A stretch of 64,000 nucleotides of DNA, taken from NCBI GenBank assembly GCA_030447685.1, contig JAUJOK010000004.1:56666-120665 (forward strand), in the 5' to 3' direction. Source of the DNA: Armatimonadaceae bacterium. Lineage in GTDB: Bacteria; Armatimonadota; Armatimonadia; Armatimonadales; Armatimonadaceae. Under the pieces are notes generated by a model. It was given only the letters and a program-made list of their open reading frames with translations, did not search any database and was not told the origin of the DNA. Below are positions 51,821-61,082 of the stretch, piece after piece. The position numbers and the translations under genes were made by a program. Positions within the stretch are counted from its first letter, which is position 1, and each line of letters begins with the position of its first letter.

Positions 51821-52720
51821 CTATAATAGTTGAAAAGCCAGTTCCACCGGGTAGAAGACGCCGCCGAAGGGAAGTGTGGTAACGACCAGACCGTCCTTGC
51901 CGACCACCGCCTCGCTGAACACCGACCAGGCTGCCGCACCGACAATACGCGTCTGCTGCATCACCCCGCCCACCGTCCCGACCAGGCCCGCCTTGCCGCC
52001 GCGCGGGGAAAAGGCGACACGTACTTTCCTGCCGGGTGGTGCGCTGACCTTGAAGGAGTAGACCAGCCCGTACGTGCCGTCGAGGCGTTTGCTCATGCCC
52101 GGCTCCGGCACTCCGATGCGGAAGTACTGCCGCTGAGAGTTGGAGGAAAGGGCAACCGTGTAGTCGCGCCGGGGCGCATCGATGGCGACAACATGCATGC
52201 CAGGCACCACACGCTTGTTATTGCGGAAATAGATGCGCAGCCGCGTGTCCCGGTCGGCGCGCACCGTCAGAACGCCCGAAGCAACCTCCAGCCGTTTCAA
52301 GGTCAGCGGAAAGCGTACACCCCCTCTTCCCACGTAACGCTTTTGCGGCGCTTTCAGAAACCGCGCCATCGCCTGACGGCCCGCCTCGGACGGGTCCGTC
52401 TGCGGGTCCGCTATGCCCTTGCGCACCGCGAGCGTCAATGGCTTGCCCACAGAACCCTGGAAGGCGACGACCAGCGGACCGCTTGCGGCGGTGCCATTGC
52501 GGTAGTGGAGAAAGATACGGTAGGTTCGGTTCGCCGTTATATGCGCATCGGCGTGCGCGCCGCTGCGCAGGATTCTTTCCGGCTGATTACAAAACAGCAG
52601 TTTCTCCGCCGCCTGCGCCGGGCGCGGCGCAAAGGCAGCAGCCGCCCCTGCGGCGATCAGTGTGGTTATGTAAACGCTATGAGGTAAGCGTCGTTTCTGA
52701 AGGAGAGTTAACATCATCAT
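51821..52720 (-). CDS. Secreted protein under c-di-AMP riboswitch control, unknown family
   Basis: 299 residues. Signal peptide (VYITTLIAAGAAAAFAPRPAQA), then two beta-rich halves: KLLFCNQPERILRSGAHADAHITANRTYRIFLHYRNGT and LDGTYGLVYSFKVSAPPGRKVRVAFSPRGGKAGLVGTVGG. It looks like one or two exported beta-sandwich domains, perhaps cell-surface. No catalytic motif. The gene sits alone behind the riboswitch and its terminator, so its level should follow c-di-AMP, commonly linked to cell-wall and osmotic state. Confidence 0.85.
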   Translation of the reverse strand: MMMLTLLQKRRLPHSVYITTLIAAGAAAAFAPRPAQAAEKLLFCNQPERILRSGAHADAHITANRTYRIFLHYRNGTAASGPLVVAFQGSVGKPLTLAVRKGIADPQTDPSEAGRQAMARFLKAPQKRYVGRGGVRFPLTLKRLEVASGVLTVRADRDTRLRIYFRNNKRVVPGMHVVAIDAPRRDYTVALSSNSQRQYFRIGVPEPGMSKRLDGTYGLVYSFKVSAPPGRKVRVAFSPRGGKAGLVGTVGGVMQQTRIVGAAAWSVFSEAVVGKDGLVVTTLPFGGVFYPVELAFQLL

Positions 52721-52756
52721 TGATGCCTTTCTGACTATTGGCCGGACATTTCCGGC

Positions 52757-52794
52757 ACAAAAAAACCATGCCGCACCGTCGGTAGAGCATGGTT
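52757..52794 (-). terminator. Riboswitch-controlled terminator
   Basis: On the minus strand AACCATGC (52787-52794) pairs with GCATGGTT (52764-52771), with the inner ACCG/CGGT helix, followed by TTTTT. It lies between the c-di-AMP aptamer and the gene start at 52720. A further GCCGGA/TCCGGC hairpin follows. Confidence 0.9.
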
Positions 52795-52844
52795 TTCTGA
52801 CCCGGTCACACAGGCGCGTGCAGACGCGCCTGAAGCAGCCGGGG

Positions 52845-52990
52845 CCATTGCTCCTGCCGTGCCTGCGAGGTTAGCTGACGGGTTCGGGAAGGAAGCTTCC
52901 CTACGGGCCACGCCCGATACACCCCTGCCGGGTGCACTCACTGAGGCATCCGGCCAAACTGGTTCCCCCGCTCCCGCACCCATAGGGTGT
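52845..52990 (-). ncRNA. c-di-AMP (ydaO-yuaA) riboswitch
   Basis: Minus-strand order: GAGCGGGGGAACC (about 52973-52961), GGGGUGUAUC, GUAGGGA...UCCCGAACCCGUCAGCUAACCUCGCAGGC (to about 52858). These are the conserved strands of the ydaO pseudo-twofold aptamer that binds two c-di-AMP. Boundaries are approximate. With the terminator downstream, an OFF switch is the usual behaviour. Confidence 0.92.
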
Positions 52991-53280
52991 TTTCGATGCG
53001 TGGTGCGAAGCACCTTTAGTATGCCCCTGCGGGGCCGCCGCAGCCGGGATTCGGCACCTTGCTCTATATCTATAGACGCGGCAGAACGACTTCCTGTTCA
53101 CGATCTACCTATGTTTTTATACCTGTTTATTAATCAGATTTATTACCTGCTGCTGTGCCCCGGGAAGGGAGCCACAGGGAGGTTCCTGACACGGGATACC
53201 GGCAATGAAGACGCAGATATGGATGTGCCTACCGGCCTCTGTCACTGCTGCTGTTGCTGCTGATGCTGAACGTTGCCGAT

Positions 53281-53540
53281 GGTTTATAATAAATGCTCTA
53301 TGGCTAAAATGCTTGGGACAAGAAAAATTACCCTGACCCTTGACAGCGGAAGACGCCAAAGCCAGTGCGAGCGTTTCGGGAAGTTACTCATGCCCGGAAG
53401 ACCTGGCGGCGTGTGAGGCGGTGCCCGTCATGCCGCTCGCCTCTTCCTCGTCCGACTTGAGAGAAGAATCGTATGGCAAGGCTCAGGGTCAGGAATTGCC
53501 ACGGGGCCAATCCAGGGAGAGCGCGATATCCAGCAGCATC
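53281..53540 (+). promoter_or_regulatory. Promoter and ~250-nt leader of nhaA
   Basis: TATAAT-like box at 53285-53290 lies ~250 bases before ATG 53541. The span is long for an untranslated leader and contains inverted repeats and no conserved ORF. Some nhaA genes carry alkali-metal riboswitches; I cannot match a specific motif. From 53031 to 53280 I see AT-rich promoter-like sequence and nothing else. Confidence 0.4.
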
Positions 53541-54902
53541 ATGACCAATACCGTTATTCCAAAATCAGCATCCGCCGTGCCGCCGATCTACCGGCTCATC
53601 CGCCCGTTCCAGGAGTTCGCCCGCATCCAGGCCGCCAGCGGCATCCTGCTGCTGGTCTGTACCGTGCTCGCGCTCCTGTGGGCTAACTCCCCCTGGGCCG
53701 ACAGCTACACCCGGCTCTTCGCCACCAAAGTCACCGTGGGCGTCGGTGGCTTCATAATCTCCAAGCCGCTGCTCCTGTGGATCAACGACTTCCTGATGGC
53801 CATTTTCTTCTTTGTCGTGGGCCTGGAGATAAAGCGCGAGATTCTGGTGGGCGAGCTGTCTTCGCTCAAGCAGGCAGCGCTCCCCATCGCGGCGGCGCTG
53901 GGCGGCATGATCGCCCCGGCACTCATCTACCTCACCCTGAACGCGGGCGCGCCCAGCAGAACCGGCTGGGGCATTCCTATGGCGACCGACATTGCCTTTG
54001 CGCTGGGCGTGCTCGCTCTTTTAGGCAGCCGCGCCCCCACGGCGCTCAAGGTGTTCCTGGCTGCCTTCGCCATCGCCGATGATATCGGTGCCGTTCTCGT
54101 GATCGCCTTCTTCTACACGGCTGAGATCTCCGGGAGCGCACTGGGGCTGGGTTTCCTCTTCCTGTTCCTGGCGGCGCTCGCCAACTGGTCGGGGGTGCGC
54201 CGTCCGCTGGTCTACACGCTGCTGGGCATGGGCATGTGGGTGGCCTTCCTCAAATCCGGCGTCCACGCCACCGTGGCGGGTGTGCTGCTGGCGATGACTA
54301 TTCCGGCAAGCCCGCTGATCGATGTCCCGACTTTCGTATCCAAGGCGCGCGGCCTTCTTAACCGGCTGGAGCACAGCGATCAAGAGGAGAGAAGCGTTGC
54401 TGCGGATACAGAGCGCCAGGCGGCCCTGCACACATTGGAGCACGATGCCGAGCAGGTGCAGACGCCGCTGCTGCGCATGGAGCACGCGCTGCACCCGTGG
54501 GTGACGTTCTTCATCATGCCGGTCTTCGCGCTCGCCAACGCCGGGGTCGTTCTTACAGGGGGTGGCGGCAGTGGCATCACCGGGCCGGTGCCGCTGGGCA
54601 TCATCTTAGGGCTGGTTCTGGGCAAGCCGCTGGGGGTAACGCTGTTTGCCTGGCTTGCCGTGCGCAGCGGGCTTGCGGCAAAACCCGAGGGCGTCACCTG
54701 GCGGCACATCCACGGCGCGGGCTGGCTGGGGGGCATCGGCTTTACAATGGCCCTGTTCATTGGAGGACTTGCCTTTGCCGACCCGGGGCAGCTTGCCGCG
54801 GCAAAGCTGGGCATCCTTTGCGCTTCCCTGGTGGCAGGTGTCGTCGGTTTCCTTATTCTGCGGGGCTGTACCGAACAGACGGAGAGTACGCTCGATGCAT
54901 AG
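53541..54902 (+). CDS. nhaA: Na+/H+ antiporter NhaA
   Basis: 453 residues, twelve membrane segments. MATDIAFALGVLALLGSRAP and FAIADDIGAVLVIAFFY carry the functional Asp pair (D163/D164-like DD). WINDFLMAIFFFVVGLEIKREI and SGVHATVAGVLLAMTIP are conserved, and GWLGGIGFTMALFIGGLAF ends it. An insertion with charged residues (HSDQEERSVAADTERQ) lengthens the loop before TM9. ATG 53541 chosen as family N-terminus; a TTG at 53340 would add 67 unconserved residues. Confidence 0.95.
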   Translation: MTNTVIPKSASAVPPIYRLIRPFQEFARIQAASGILLLVCTVLALLWANSPWADSYTRLFATKVTVGVGGFIISKPLLLWINDFLMAIFFFVVGLEIKREILVGELSSLKQAALPIAAALGGMIAPALIYLTLNAGAPSRTGWGIPMATDIAFALGVLALLGSRAPTALKVFLAAFAIADDIGAVLVIAFFYTAEISGSALGLGFLFLFLAALANWSGVRRPLVYTLLGMGMWVAFLKSGVHATVAGVLLAMTIPASPLIDVPTFVSKARGLLNRLEHSDQEERSVAADTERQAALHTLEHDAEQVQTPLLRMEHALHPWVTFFIMPVFALANAGVVLTGGGGSGITGPVPLGIILGLVLGKPLGVTLFAWLAVRSGLAAKPEGVTWRHIHGAGWLGGIGFTMALFIGGLAFADPGQLAAAKLGILCASLVAGVVGFLILRGCTEQTESTLDA

Positions 54903-54929
54903 TCGGAAGACCCCCAGGAGAGACATTCG

Positions 54930-55052
54930 ATGCTGGCCATGATTTATGACGAGGTATCCCAGATAACGCAAGCGGTTCTGGACGGGGTCAAAGCCTTTGC
55001 CGGTGGAAAGTTCAAACACGAGGCGTGCGTGCTCGTCGCCTGCCGACGATGA
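54930..55052 (+). CDS. Short 40-residue ORF after nhaA
   Basis: MLAMIYDEVSQITQAVL then a basic, Cys-containing end. AGGAGAGAC lies five bases before the ATG. No family recognised; may be a fragment or a real small protein. Confidence 0.35.
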   Translation: MLAMIYDEVSQITQAVLDGVKAFAGGKFKHEACVLVACRR

Positions 55053-55118
55053 AACTGTTGCGTTGTCGCGCCAGCAGGGTCTTTTCGCATAACGGAGGAA
55101 GCGGAGTCCATCCTGCGC

Positions 55119-55949
55119 TCACGGCATAATATCTCGGTTCGAGAGCGAATGGATCTCGGTGTGCAGGGCTTCTATCTGCCGGCTCATTGCTTCTATTTGC
55201 TCGCGCAGCGCTTCCACCGCCTGAGCGCCAGCCAGCTCGGCGTCGTTGTTTTCCGCGTCCCGACCGATGAAAAACGTGGCAAGCGTCGCTGTGACATAGC
55301 CGAAGACTGCGAAGGCGTAGACAGCCAGAAAAAGACAGAGCACGCGACCTTCCACCGTCCTGGGCCAGTACTCAGAACCCATTGTTGTCATCAGCATCGT
55401 CGTCCACCAGAGTGCCGCGCCGTAGTTGCCGAGGCCGCCGGACACATCACCTTCGAAAGCATACATGCCTGCCGCCCCGGCCAGGATAACCACGGCTGTG
55501 AGCGCAGCCACATAGCCGAAACCGCGCCGGCCCAGCGCCGCTCGGAGCGCCCGCATACCGCGATTGAGCGAGGAAACGATCCGAAAGAGCCGCAGCCCGC
55601 GCGCCGCCCGCGCCACGCGCAGCAGACGCACCACGCGCACGATCCGAATTACGCGCAGTGCGGGCAAAAGGAGCGCCAGAGCCGTTAGCCAGTTACCTTT
55701 CAGGTAGGCGAGTTTGTGCGGTGCCAGGGTGAACTTAATTCCGAAATCAAGGATGAAAACGCCCCAGATGACGGTGCTGATTCCTTCCAACAGCGGCGAA
55801 AGGCCCCAGACCAAATCAATGACCAGCAGAGCCAGCCAGATAAAACCAAGCGCCAGCATCGGCGTCTCCAGCCAGTCTTCCAACTGCTCCAAAAGCTCGC
55901 GCCGCTGGCTGTCAAGGGCCTGCTCTTCAGGATGGGGATGTTTCTGCAT
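55119..55949 (-). CDS. Voltage-gated-type ion channel with atypical TTMGSEYW filter
   Basis: 276 residues, six-helix VIC fold. S1-S3, a strong S4 (LRVIRIVRVVRLLRVARAARGLRLFRIV), pore helix ALWWTTMLMTTMGSEYWP and S6 (LFLAVYAFAVFGYVTATLATFFIG), then a C-terminal coiled coil (AVEALREQIEAMSRQIEALHTEI). The filter position has TTMGSEYW rather than TVGYGD, so the selectivity is not simply K+. The start codon follows a strong cluster of acidic/His residues (MQKHPHPEEQ). Confidence 0.88.
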   Translation of the reverse strand: MQKHPHPEEQALDSQRRELLEQLEDWLETPMLALGFIWLALLVIDLVWGLSPLLEGISTVIWGVFILDFGIKFTLAPHKLAYLKGNWLTALALLLPALRVIRIVRVVRLLRVARAARGLRLFRIVSSLNRGMRALRAALGRRGFGYVAALTAVVILAGAAGMYAFEGDVSGGLGNYGAALWWTTMLMTTMGSEYWPRTVEGRVLCLFLAVYAFAVFGYVTATLATFFIGRDAENNDAELAGAQAVEALREQIEAMSRQIEALHTEIHSLSNRDIMP

Positions 55950-56014
55950 AGGTGAAACTCTTGGTATACAAAAAAGGCATTACAACCGCCTGAGGTGTCC
56001 GCCCTCAACGCGCA

Positions 56015-57295
56015 TCACGACCCTCTGCATGAAGGCAGCGCTCCGACAAATGGCGACCCCTGTGTTTTCGGCCCCGCTCGATCAGCGGTTACGCCTGCCG
56101 CTCTCCCCTGCTCCGTTCCATCCGGCAGTGCGCCCCGTGATGACGAAGCAGGGATGAGTTGTTCCGCGCGTGGAAGTTGATCCGGTGCTTTGCGGCTAAG
56201 CATCGCCTCTATCCGCGCCTCCTTCTTTTCGTCCCTGGGCTGCCGCGCCAGATAGAACTCTTCGCAGAAGGCTTTGATGAAGCCAGTCACCGGCGTTGCA
56301 ATCAGCGCCCCCAGAAGCCCGAAGGCGCTCCCCAAAGCTAAAACTGCAAAGATGATACTGACCGGATGAATGTCCATCTGCTTTGCGCGAACAGTAGGCG
56401 CGATAAAACTGCCGGTGAGTTCCTGAATCGCCACATAAAAGACAAGCACCCAGAGAGCGGTCATCGGGTCGACAGCGAGGGCCACCAGCACCGGGGGGAT
56501 GGTCATCAGGTACGGCCCGACTTTGGGAACCAGTTCGGCGAAGAACGTCATCACTCCCCACACCAAAGCCCCCGGCACGTTCATTACGGAAAGGAATATG
56601 GCGGCGGCTATGCCTTCTATGCCCCCTATGATGATGTTGCTGTAGAGCCAGCCAATCACCGCCTGTGAGCCTTTGGCAAAGGCATTGGTCGCCGGGTCCT
56701 TCAGGCGGGGCGGGAAAACCGAAAGATAGCCTTCCAGAAGCGGACGCGGGCGAAGGAGCATATAAATAATCGTGCTGATAAGCAGAATGCCAAAGATGAG
56801 GAGCGTGATGGCGGTGAGCGAGTAGCGCCCGACACGGGCGAGTCCGGCTTGAACAGAAGGTAGTAGACGCTCAACAAAAGTGCTCTGGCTGCCGCGAAGC
56901 CTCTCCTGCACCTGTGGGTACTCCGCCAGGAAACCGGTTGCCCGCTCGGAGAGTTGGGAAGCGTACTCGGGGATGTTTTCCGAGAGTGCTGCCGCCTCCT
57001 TTACGAGCCGGGGAACGACGAGCCAGCCAAGGAGTGCAAACACGGCGGTGATCAGGAGGCACACAACAAGTGTTGCCGCCCAGCGCGGAAGATTACGCTT
57101 TTCGAGCCACAGGACCGGCGCGTTCAGGGCGATGGCAAATATCATCGCCAGCAGAAAAAAGAGGATGGCGACGGTTGCGGCATCAAGGAACCAGAGGAGG
57201 AGAAAGACTCCTGCCGAGAGCCACACCACCTTGGAAAGAACCCGGTAAAGATCGTGCCTACCCGTTTGCTCCGCTGTTTCTTCGTTCCTGTTCAT
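56015..57295 (-). CDS. AI-2E/TqsA-family membrane transporter
   Basis: 426 residues. Eight membrane segments, with the UPF0118 motifs WGVMTFFAELVPKVGPYLMTIPPVLVAL and IQELTGSFIAPTVRAKQMDIHP. The C-terminal ~80 residues are hydrophilic and low-complexity. Members export AI-2 or other compounds or move ions; specific cargo unknown. Confidence 0.93.
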   Translation of the reverse strand: MNRNEETAEQTGRHDLYRVLSKVVWLSAGVFLLLWFLDAATVAILFFLLAMIFAIALNAPVLWLEKRNLPRWAATLVVCLLITAVFALLGWLVVPRLVKEAAALSENIPEYASQLSERATGFLAEYPQVQERLRGSQSTFVERLLPSVQAGLARVGRYSLTAITLLIFGILLISTIIYMLLRPRPLLEGYLSVFPPRLKDPATNAFAKGSQAVIGWLYSNIIIGGIEGIAAAIFLSVMNVPGALVWGVMTFFAELVPKVGPYLMTIPPVLVALAVDPMTALWVLVFYVAIQELTGSFIAPTVRAKQMDIHPVSIIFAVLALGSAFGLLGALIATPVTGFIKAFCEEFYLARQPRDEKKEARIEAMLSRKAPDQLPRAEQLIPASSSRGALPDGTEQGRAAGVTADRAGPKTQGSPFVGALPSCRGS

Positions 57296-57448
57296 GTGTT
57301 TTCACCGTCTCCTCCCTTTTCCAGTGCCGCCCGCCAGTTCTCCGGACGGCGCGGCATGAGCACGCGCACGTCTGGGCCAGGAAGGCTGATACCTACATCT
57401 TTCAACGTCACGACAAGCGAAGTCTGAACGGAGGATATCGGTACCTTC

Positions 57449-58789
57449 TCATTGTGTACTTTTGCCGTTTTCCGTTTCGCCGAGCACCTGCATCACCTTT
57501 CGATACTGCTCTTCCGTAGCTGCCTGCTCCTCCCTCCCGGGAATGTCTTCATCACCCGCCTGCAGCGTCCATACGGCATGGCGGCGCAGGACATCACGTT
57601 GCTCCTGGGTGCGGGCGCAGGAGATGACATCGCCAATGACATCCAGCAGGTGCTTGATGACCACGGGATGGTCGCGGCCATAATGACGGATCGGATTGAA
57701 GGCGGCATCAGCGATTGCGCTGTAGGTGACGGATTCGGTAATGACGCGCAACGTACCCCGCTCATCGCAACGCAGCGGCGACGGAATGTTTCGTTGCGCC
57801 AGATGACACAGGCTGGCCCCCAGGCGATCCAGACACCGCGTTGCCGTAAACGGGTCGTTGATACCCGGCGACAGGGCTCGCGCGGCTACCTCGACAAGCT
57901 GATCGACCGCGAACTCCGCGTCCTGCGTGAGCGTGCGCTGATCGCCCAGCGAGAATGCCTCATTAAGTTGAGCGAGAGTGTTATCGTCGGCCCTGTCCGG
58001 CGGCCAGATCAGGGCAAGCGCGCTGCCCCGGGTAACGAACTGACCGGGACGCCGCCGCAGTCGCATCCGCAGATCCTTTTCCACCGCGAGGCCGAGCAGC
58101 GCGTCACCGTCTACGGCCTGCACATAACCATTATCTGTCGCCGCGACCAGCACGGCTTCCTTTTCCCACGGCTCTGCCATGGTCGTCGCTGCCGGCGGGC
58201 TTCCTGCCTCTCCAAGAGATTCCGGAAACAGTCGATCTATCGCTTCTTCCAGATCCGCCGCAACGGCGGCGATGATCTGATCCGCCTGAATCGAGACACT
58301 GACATGGTGGATAAAGAAGACGAGGACGCAGACGCTGGCGACAGCCAGAACAACGCCGCCGGTGACGGCGATATGCGGCACAAATCGAACCTCCTCGACG
58401 CCGCGCACGGTACGCAGCACGAGAAGGCAGTACAAAAAGGTGCCCAGGAACGTTCCGAGCACCATCTGATTGCCCGTGTCGCGCATGAAGCCGCGCAGAA
58501 GACGCGGCCCGAACTGCGACGATGTCAGTGACAGCACGGCGATGGTGATGGAAAAGGTAACGCCCGCGACCGTCATCACCGACCCGGCGACGGTGGAGAG
58601 GAGCTGGCGCGCGCCGTCCTCTCCGCCCGTATATACCCACCACATTCCCTGCAAGGAGTCATTTTCGATGCGTTGATCCAGCGCGATCAAGGCGAAGGCG
58701 AGTACAGCGGCCAGAAGGAGCATCAGCGCTGGCAGGAACCAGTAGGACGAATGAATACGGTCCCACAGAAGCAGCAGACGCGCCTTCAT
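57449..58789 (-). CDS. DUF2254 membrane protein
   Basis: 446 residues from ATG 58789, overlapping the mscS stop. N-terminal helices (WFLPALMLLLAAVLAFALIAL, AGVTFSITIAVLSLTSSQFGPRLLRGFMRD, VRFVPHIAVTGGVVLAVASVCVLVFFIHH), then a soluble part with RALSPGINDPFTATRCLDRL. These blocks are DUF2254. Function unknown, often near transport or stress genes. Translationally coupled to the mechanosensitive channel. Confidence 0.9.
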   Translation of the reverse strand: MKARLLLLWDRIHSSYWFLPALMLLLAAVLAFALIALDQRIENDSLQGMWWVYTGGEDGARQLLSTVAGSVMTVAGVTFSITIAVLSLTSSQFGPRLLRGFMRDTGNQMVLGTFLGTFLYCLLVLRTVRGVEEVRFVPHIAVTGGVVLAVASVCVLVFFIHHVSVSIQADQIIAAVAADLEEAIDRLFPESLGEAGSPPAATTMAEPWEKEAVLVAATDNGYVQAVDGDALLGLAVEKDLRMRLRRRPGQFVTRGSALALIWPPDRADDNTLAQLNEAFSLGDQRTLTQDAEFAVDQLVEVAARALSPGINDPFTATRCLDRLGASLCHLAQRNIPSPLRCDERGTLRVITESVTYSAIADAAFNPIRHYGRDHPVVIKHLLDVIGDVISCARTQEQRDVLRRHAVWTLQAGDEDIPGREEQAATEEQYRKVMQVLGETENGKSTQ

Positions 58790-59807
58790 GAGGCGGTATC
58801 GGCAGCGCGCTCCTCGGATGCTGCCGGGCGGTCGCCGTTGTTGTCCCTGGTCGCTGCGGAGAGACGGCGCAGCGACCAGGCAATCGAGCGTGGTTTCGGG
58901 ACTTCTTCGCGGCGGCCTGCGGGCCATCCTTCGCGCTGGCGTCTGCGGTCGCCGTCCGTCTCCTCGGTCTGGTCGTGGAACAGGATCTGCTGCGTCGGGA
59001 AGGGCATATCTATCCCGTTTTCCGTCAGACGGTCTTTGATGGCCGTCAGCACCGCATCCTGAGCCGACAGCATATCCATTTGGCGCGGCGGCTTGATCCA
59101 CCAGCGCAGGCGCAGGTTTACCGTCGAGTCAGCAAGCTTCACCAGAAGCACTTCCGGCGGCGGGTCTTTAAGACGCTGTCTATGCCGTCCACCGTTTCCC
59201 GCATCAGCCGCTTTGCCTCGGCGATGTCGTCGCCGTAGCCGATGCCGAAGTCATACTCCAGGCGGCGTGTCTCAAAGGCAGTATTGACGAGGACGGAGTC
59301 GGTGAACAGCTCGCTGTTGGGGATGACCACGCGCCGCCCGTCATAGGTCTTGATGAAGGTGGCCCGCGTCTGTATCTCCTCCACCGTTCCCTCGTAGCCC
59401 CCGACGATGATCTGGTCGCCGATACGGAACGGCTCGGTCAAAAGCAGCAGGATACCCGCGAGGAAGTTCTGCAGGATATCGCGGAAGGCGAAGCCGATGG
59501 CGACACTGCTGATTCCCAGCAGGCTGACAAGCTGGCCCGGCTGGAACGAGGGCAGGGCGATCACCAGAGCCCATAGAAGCCCGACGAGAATGATGATTCC
59601 CTGCGCCAGACGGCCCATGACCAGCCCGACGTTGCGGTGACGCCGGTAGCGGTCGTTGAGACGGCGCACCAGAGCGCGCACTCCTTTGGCCGCGAAATAG
59701 AACAGCAGGAAGACGATGAGAGCCAGGACAAGGTGGGGCAGCAGCCGGAAGAAGCTGTTGCCCATGGCCTGGAGCGTCTTCAGCGCCTGTGATGTATCGA
59801 TGTTCAT
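58786..59807 (-). CDS. Small-conductance mechanosensitive channel (MscS), frameshifted
   Basis: N-terminal helices, then the pore-lining TM3 (LVSLLGISSVAIGFAFRDILQNFLAGILLLL) and the beta domain (EPFRIGDQIIVGGYEGTVEEIQTRATFIKTYDGRRVVIPNSEL). Near 59165 a base is missing (VLKT instead of LKDPPPEVLLVKL), after which the C-terminal domain continues in another frame to the stop at 58786. Releases osmolytes on hypo-osmotic shock. The true reading ends NGIDMPFPTQQILFHD then a hydrophilic tail. Confidence 0.9.
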
Positions 59808-59910
59808 AAGCAGCGGTTTCCGTCTTCCTTCGCCAGAATAAGGTAAGAGGGGACTACGCTGGCCGGACGACGGCGGGCGCAGCCCCCGATAGCTCTGTCA
59901 GAGCGACGCA

Positions 59911-60819
59911 TCACAGGGCAGGCAGAGTCAGCGCCACCGTCCGGGTGAACGGGTCGTAATGTGCCGTGCCGCCCAGGCTTTGAGTCACAAAGCGCAGCGG
60001 CACCATCGTCCGCCCGTTCCGGATACGCAGCGGCGTGTGGGACCGGACGGTTTTCCCGTTCAGAAGATGCTCCCTCCGCCCCGCTCGCAGTTGCAGGTCT
60101 CTCTCTCCTCGCCGGATGTGTGCGGTGCGTGTCTGCCGGTCCCAGTCCACCTGCGCGCCCAGCGCCTCGGTGACGAAGCGGATCGGCACCATGATCTGGA
60201 CGTTGGAGAGGGTGAACTGTGACTGGTAGTAGACCGGGCGCTGGTCGGCGGCGATCTCTTTTCCATTGACGGTGATGCGCGCGGGCGGCGTCGCCGGACG
60301 CAAGCCGCGCCGACGGCGCAAGGGCTGCCCCCGCGCCACCACCCGGATGCCCGCCAGAGCCTCGCTGGGATAGCGCTGCACCGCATCGCCATAGGCCGAG
60401 CCGACATAGATCGAGTAGGTTCCGGGGCGGGTAAAGCGTATCGGATAGCTTACCCGCCGGATCTCCCCCAGCTTCATGTCGCCGCCCAGACCCCAGAGCC
60501 AGATCCACTCGTGCCCTTTGGGGCCGGAGTAGGTCATGACGATGCTGTAACGGCCTTCCCGCGGAGCGTACCCTTTGTCCCGGTAAGTCTGGTTCTGTGC
60601 GTAGACGGTGCGCGGCGACGGGCCGTAGGAGCGGGCGACCAGCGGCCCCTGGTTACGCAGTTGCAGCGAAACGCGCACGATGTCGCCCACGCGCACCGTC
60701 CGCCGGGAAAGCAGCATATCGTGGATGAGGATGTCCGTGGGTTTCTGGGCGTGCGCGCCCGAAGCGAGCGCAGTCCCGAGCAGCGTCAGCAGAGCCAAGC
60801 GTATGAATCTATCTTTCAT
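59911..60819 (-). CDS. Secreted copper-amine-oxidase-N (stalk) domain protein
   Basis: 302 residues from ATG 60819 (AGGAAAA). Signal peptide, then an immunoglobulin-like half (RTVRVGDIVRVSLQLRNQGPL, FTRPGTYSIYVGSAYGD), then a Cu_amine_oxidN1 module: QIMVPIRFVTEALGAQVDWDRQTRTAHIRRG and RTMVPLRFVTQSLGGTAHYDPFTRTVALTL. The stalk domain is non-catalytic and typical of surface or cell-wall proteins. No direct partner visible; a sibling lies at 62943. Confidence 0.88.
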   Translation of the reverse strand: MKDRFIRLALLTLLGTALASGAHAQKPTDILIHDMLLSRRTVRVGDIVRVSLQLRNQGPLVARSYGPSPRTVYAQNQTYRDKGYAPREGRYSIVMTYSGPKGHEWIWLWGLGGDMKLGEIRRVSYPIRFTRPGTYSIYVGSAYGDAVQRYPSEALAGIRVVARGQPLRRRRGLRPATPPARITVNGKEIAADQRPVYYQSQFTLSNVQIMVPIRFVTEALGAQVDWDRQTRTAHIRRGERDLQLRAGRREHLLNGKTVRSHTPLRIRNGRTMVPLRFVTQSLGGTAHYDPFTRTVALTLPAL

Positions 60820-61082
60820 CTCATTTTCCTTTCGCCAATTGTTGCTCTCGTCATCTATCACCTGGTCTCCCGAACATCGACATGATGTGCGGAGGGTACG
60901 CAGCGTCGTAATAAGTCTCCCCCTGTTGTTCGCTCACTCTGTCTGCGCTTGTGTTTCAGATGTCTTGATCTTCTTACCCCTGGTGATTCGCTCAGGCCCG
61001 GCGGGCGCGAAAATCAACCTAAAGATGGAGCAAAGGCTCATGCTATAGGTTGACCGTCATTTGCGCTGCTTTCCCGCCTTTT

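Noticed and set aside
53340..53540. N-terminal 67-residue extension of NhaA
   Set aside because: Unconserved composition, TTG start without ribosome site; more likely an untranslated leader.
57294..57413. Short minus-strand ORF overlapping the AI-2E start
   Set aside because: About 39 residues from a GTG without ribosome site, no family; the overlap with ATGA may be chance.
60035..60229. Several Arg/Ser/Pro-rich plus-strand ORFs in this and similar places
   Set aside because: All are frame shadows of GC-rich coding genes on the other strand.
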